6,865 nt of DNA. Origin: Bacillota bacterium (GTDB lineage: Bacteria; Bacillota_E; Sulfobacillia; Sulfobacillales; Sulfobacillaceae). The DNA lies in the NCBI GenBank assembly GCA_021802375.1, contig JAKAAL010000219.1:1-6865 (forward strand). Direction: 5' to 3'. Both the position numbers and the translations under genes were made by a program. Of the stretch, positions 4,900 through 6,865 are shown piece after piece. Under the pieces are notes generated by a model that searched no databases, had not been told where the DNA came from, and saw only the letters and a list, made by a program, of their open reading frames with translations. How positions within the stretch are numbered: the stretch's first letter is position 1; each line of letters starts with the position of its first letter.

Positions 4900-4928
4900 A
4901 TTTTACCATCTAGACATCTAGATGTCTA
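4900..4928 (-). promoter_or_regulatory. Promoter of the membrane protein gene
   Basis: Read on the minus strand, TAGACA (4928-4923) and TAAAAT (4905-4900) are separated by exactly 17 bp, and each hexamer differs from consensus at one base. Transcription would start near 4893, immediately before the AAGGAGGG site, giving a very short leader as in the RHH promoter. Confidence 0.7.
4911..4928. promoter_or_regulatory. 18-bp perfect palindrome, likely operator
   Basis: TAGACATCTAGATGTCTA is a perfect dyad. It includes the whole -35 box and half the spacer of the promoter above, so a bound dimer would block RNA polymerase. The tandem CATCTAGA-CATCTAGA (4907-4922) overlaps it. It is also far too short-armed and T-poor to be a terminator. 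The RHH protein and the Cro-like protein encoded nearby are natural candidates for the binder, by inference only. Confidence 0.65.
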
Positions 4929-4934
4929 TTCTAA

Positions 4935-4972
4935 AAGTAAAAGAAAAGCCCCGGCGCATACTACCGAGGCTT
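4935..4972 (-). terminator. Intrinsic terminator of the zinc-ribbon gene
   Basis: On the minus strand AAGCCTCGG (4972-4964) pairs with CCGGGGCTT (4954-4946) with one mismatch, around a 9-nt loop. It is followed at once by TTCTTTTACTTTTAG. The hairpin begins 8 bp beyond the stop of the gene at 4980-5264 and separates it from the membrane gene promoter. Confidence 0.75.
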
Positions 4973-4979
4973 CAATGGG

Positions 4980-5264
4980 TTAGGATGCACCGCGGCACCC
5001 TGCATGAGTGCAGCACGACGGACATTGGCCACATTGATGGCACAGAAGCTTTGGCATGGTGGCCTGACGACACTCGGGACATCGATGCCCTGTCAGGTAC
5101 TCAAAAGCCGTGTTTGCTAAGGCTACCGACTCAGGCGTGGCGTTGCCCAGCGCTTCTATGACAACTCCCATGTCCCGTGTCGGTTCGATTAACGGCTTCT
5201 CGCGATTGTTTACCACGACAAAACATACGCCGTCTTCCGATACTACCGGATTGATAGACCGCAT
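4980..5264 (-). CDS. Small zinc-ribbon protein, 94 aa
   Basis: The C-terminal third carries paired cysteines: C62-P-E-C65, nine residues, then C75-H-Q-C78, C81, C84, C85, and C90 with nearby H76 and H87. The C62/C65/C75/C78 set fits a zinc-ribbon binding one zinc; the extra cysteines may hold a second metal or be degenerate. The N-terminal 60 residues (with VCFVVVNNREKPLIEP and a helix around 43-58) are of unknown fold. I recognise no named family. Zinc-ribbons mostly bind nucleic acids or proteins. The ATG at 5264 follows a G-run (AGGGGGG) about 10 nt upstream, an acceptable site. The gene lies downstream of ssb beyond a terminator and has its own terminator, so it may depend on readthrough or an unseen promoter. 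Confidence 0.65.
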   Translation of the reverse strand: MRSINPVVSEDGVCFVVVNNREKPLIEPTRDMGVVIEALGNATPESVALANTAFEYLTGHRCPECRQATMPKLLCHQCGQCPSCCTHAGCRGAS

Positions 5265-5284
5265 TGGCTAGAATCCCCCCCTGC

Positions 5285-5321
5285 AAAAATGACCCCCCGG
5301 CCATAATATGAACCGGGGGGT
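5285..5321 (-). terminator. Intrinsic terminator after ssb
   Basis: On the minus strand ACCCCCCGG (5321-5313) pairs perfectly with CCGGGGGGT (5300-5292) around a 12-nt loop. CATTTTT follows shortly after. It lies 21 bp past the ssb stop and closes the operon that runs from the right edge of the window. Confidence 0.8.
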
Positions 5322-5342
5322 GCGCCATTAGAAAGGAATCCC

Positions 5343-5729
5343 TTAGAATGGCAGGTCGTCTGGTAGTTCATAGTTGGCGGACTCGTCACTCGTCTGTGAC
5401 TCACCATCGCGAGGTTTATCAAGAAAACGCACGCCATCTGCCACAACCTCCGCAGCCCGCCGCTTGGAACCGTCCTGCGTTTCGTAAGAACGTATCTGTA
5501 AACGTCCTTCTGCCGCTACAAGACGCCCCTTTTTTAGGTGATTTCCGGCAGTCTCTGCCAACTTGCCCCAGCAGACTATATCAATAAAATCTGCCTCTCT
5601 GTTGCCTTCGCTATTCGCGAACGGGCGGTCTACGGCAAGAGTAAAGTTGGTTACCGGCTTCCCTTGGCCTGTATAACGGATTTCCGGGTCGCGCGTCAGT
5701 CTCCCTACGAGCACAATGCGATTAAGCAT
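5343..5729 (-). CDS. ssb: Single-stranded DNA-binding protein SSB, 128 aa
   Basis: The protein binds and protects single-stranded DNA during replication and repair and recruits partner proteins through its acidic tail. From M1 it shows the OB-fold hallmarks MLNRIVLVGRLTRDPEIRYT (1-20), NFTLAVDRPF (28-37), FIDIVCWGKLAE (48-59, with W54) and LKKGRLVAAEGRLQIRSYE (65-83). A short linker and the conserved acidic tip ELPDDLPF (121-128) follow. At 128 residues it is short for a chromosomal SSB, with little linker, as is common for plasmid and phage copies. I chose the ATG at 5729 because the family begins MLNR. A TTG at 5738 is only 2 nt from AGGAGG (5746-5741), whereas the ATG is 11 nt away. It follows the DUF6744-like gene by 26 bp and is probably cotranscribed. 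Confidence 0.95.
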   Translation of the reverse strand: MLNRIVLVGRLTRDPEIRYTGQGKPVTNFTLAVDRPFANSEGNREADFIDIVCWGKLAETAGNHLKKGRLVAAEGRLQIRSYETQDGSKRRAAEVVADGVRFLDKPRDGESQTSDESANYELPDDLPF

Positions 5730-5755
5730 CTTTAACAACGCCTCCTGAGCGTGGA

Positions 5756-6730
5756 TTAGACATCCAGTTTGTTTTGAAACACATTGGTCAGTAGCAATTT
5801 GGCCTGGTTGGTGCGCTCCTTCAAATCACCGAGATTATCTTCGAGCAACTGCTCATACTCACTGACACGCTCCTGTAAGCGCATCACTTCCGTCATGGCG
5901 TTTTTGGCCATCGGCGCGGATACTCGCTTGTTCTCGCCTAGCCATGTCATGATTTTCTCGGTGACTGCCGCCACCTCACGTCCAATGTCGTGGGACGCTT
6001 CACGTCGCACCATGACCTTCTGATCGGGCTGGTTAGCTACCGCCACCATGTAGGCCGCTGTCCCATCGTTCTTGGCCGTCTCACGCAGCGCCTCCACCAG
6101 TTCTTTGACCTGGCGAGTCACCGTGTTGTGCGCAAATGGGACGAAGTACACGCCTCCTGCCCGTCGCACTGAGACCGGTTGACCGTTGGCCAGCAAATCC
6201 GTCACCATGGCGCGAATCGCTCGACCCGTGTACTGCCGCTTCGCGTCATCAAACGCGGACTGAAGCCCGTCCAGCACTTCCAGGGACCGATCACTAAGCA
6301 TCGCTCCCGATTCTGGCTGAATCGTCGCCAGGTCCGGCTCGTCTTCGCTCCACATCATCCGAGCGACAGGCTGGTACCCCAACCGCTGGTTGGCCGCGTC
6401 GACCTGTTCCTCCACGAGCATCCGGATTACTTCTTGGTGATTGTCCCGGATACTGCGAACCAACAGGTTCGTGAATGTACCATCATCATTCGGCAAGCGT
6501 AGCCGCTCACAGTTCGCTGTCGCTCGTTGGAAGGCGTGATTCGGCTGAATCGTTGGAATGCGGCTCAAATCCACTCCGCTCCTCACGAACGCCTCTTCCA
6601 ACTGGTCACGATCCAAAAGCAATTCTCCAATCGTGTACCACAGCAGGTGACCTAAGAGCTTTTGCCCCTTACGCGCCTTCACAACAACGCGCCAATTGTT
6701 CATGTTGGTGGGTTTAAGCATGGTAGCCAT
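5756..6730 (-). CDS. DUF6744-like protein of plasmids and phages, 324 aa
   Basis: The function is unknown. The N-terminal region (about 26-71: LGHLLWYTIGELLLDRDQLE, then VRSGVDLSRIP and HAFQRAT) resembles, from memory, the conserved start of the DUF6744 family found on phages and plasmids; this needs a profile search. The middle (about 180-240) has an alpha/beta pattern with GGVYFVPF. The C-terminal part (about 275-315, rich in Leu, Glu and Lys) is likely a coiled coil. It has no membrane segment and no nuclease or ATPase motif that I can see. The ATG at 6730 is 9 nt after AAGGAG, and a second ATG at 6721 is 9 nt after GGAGG, so either start is possible. It overlaps the upstream gene by 17 bp and precedes ssb by 26 bp, so it probably has a role in DNA maintenance. 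Confidence 0.7.
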   Translation of the reverse strand: MATMLKPTNMNNWRVVVKARKGQKLLGHLLWYTIGELLLDRDQLEEAFVRSGVDLSRIPTIQPNHAFQRATANCERLRLPNDDGTFTNLLVRSIRDNHQEVIRMLVEEQVDAANQRLGYQPVARMMWSEDEPDLATIQPESGAMLSDRSLEVLDGLQSAFDDAKRQYTGRAIRAMVTDLLANGQPVSVRRAGGVYFVPFAHNTVTRQVKELVEALRETAKNDGTAAYMVAVANQPDQKVMVRREASHDIGREVAAVTEKIMTWLGENKRVSAPMAKNAMTEVMRLQERVSEYEQLLEDNLGDLKERTNQAKLLLTNVFQNKLDV

Positions 6731-6865
6731 CCTCCGATTCTCCTTTCCGTGGGAAGGGTTTTAGGATTTCTTGAAAGACCGTTTCTGCTGCCGTGTCGTT
6801 TGGATGGACCCGTAGCACGCGGTCACTCCAGTCGTGCATGAACAACGGCGCGTTGTTGTGAAGGC
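6714..6865 (-). CDS. C-terminal fragment of an unrecognised protein (cut by window edge)
   Basis: A minus-strand frame is open from the window edge to a TAA at 6716-6714 and encodes at least 49 residues (with FMHDWSDRVLRVHPNDTAAE and VFQEILKPFPRKG). The stop lies 17 bp inside the start of the DUF6744-like gene, the tight overlap expected within an operon, and the ribosome binding site of that gene lies in its coding end. Too little is visible to name it. Confidence 0.55.
   Translation of the reverse strand, partial: LHNNAPLFMHDWSDRVLRVHPNDTAAETVFQEILKPFPRKGESEDGYHA

Noticed and set aside
1..6865. Window taken as one complete circular element
   Set aside because: Joining the end to the start puts an in-frame stop directly before the partial gene at 6714-6865, which has no start there, so the window is more likely an incomplete segment.

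Overview
The window looks like part of a plasmid or other small extrachromosomal element. It carries a plasmid-type replication protein, a single-stranded DNA-binding protein (SSB), a ribbon-helix-helix (RHH) regulator, and a long repeat-rich non-coding stretch beside the rep gene. The SSB has the Firmicutes look (MLNRIVLVGRLTRDPE start, DDLPF tail). Most genes have strong AGGAGG-type ribosome binding sites. A moderate-GC Firmicute is therefore the best guess, possibly an acidophile or thermophile of the Sulfobacillus or Alicyclobacillus kind. That host guess is inference. No ribosomal RNA, tRNA, CRISPR array or transposase was seen.

Layout. Positions 1-73 are an exact inverted copy of 4044-4116, which spans the junction of two small genes; it is either an assembly edge effect or a real rearrangement. 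Positions 202-333 encode a 43-residue one-helix membrane peptide. Positions 334-1379 hold no convincing gene but many palindromes, direct repeats and one perfect DnaA box, and are the best candidate for the replication origin. Positions 1380-2647 encode a replication initiator: a primase-polymerase-like N-terminal half and a helical C-terminal half with a helix-turn-helix. The two halves lie in different frames and are joined only by a -1 shift near 2005-2031. A GC-rich hairpin follows, then non-coding T/G-rich DNA. An unrecognised minus-strand gene lies at 3129-3512.

From 3848 a good promoter drives two overlapping plus-strand genes: an RHH protein (3900-4109) and a small protein with a degenerate Cro/C1-like stretch (4102-4452). 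They converge, stop on stop, with a minus-strand gene for a three-helix membrane protein (4449-4877). That gene has a near-consensus promoter whose -35 box lies inside a perfect 18-bp palindrome, so it is probably repressed. Further right, all on the minus strand, lies what looks like one operon read leftwards: a partial gene (6714-6865), a 324-residue protein resembling DUF6744 (5756-6730) and ssb (5343-5729), closed by a strong terminator. A small zinc-ribbon gene (4980-5264) follows with its own terminator.

How they may work together (inference): Rep starts replication at the repeats upstream of its gene. SSB and its operon partners support DNA maintenance. The RHH and Cro-like pair may control copy number or the expression of neighbours such as the operator-bearing membrane gene. 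The observations most worth checking are the split rep gene, the 73-bp inverted duplication, the operator palindrome and the overlapping two-regulator module.
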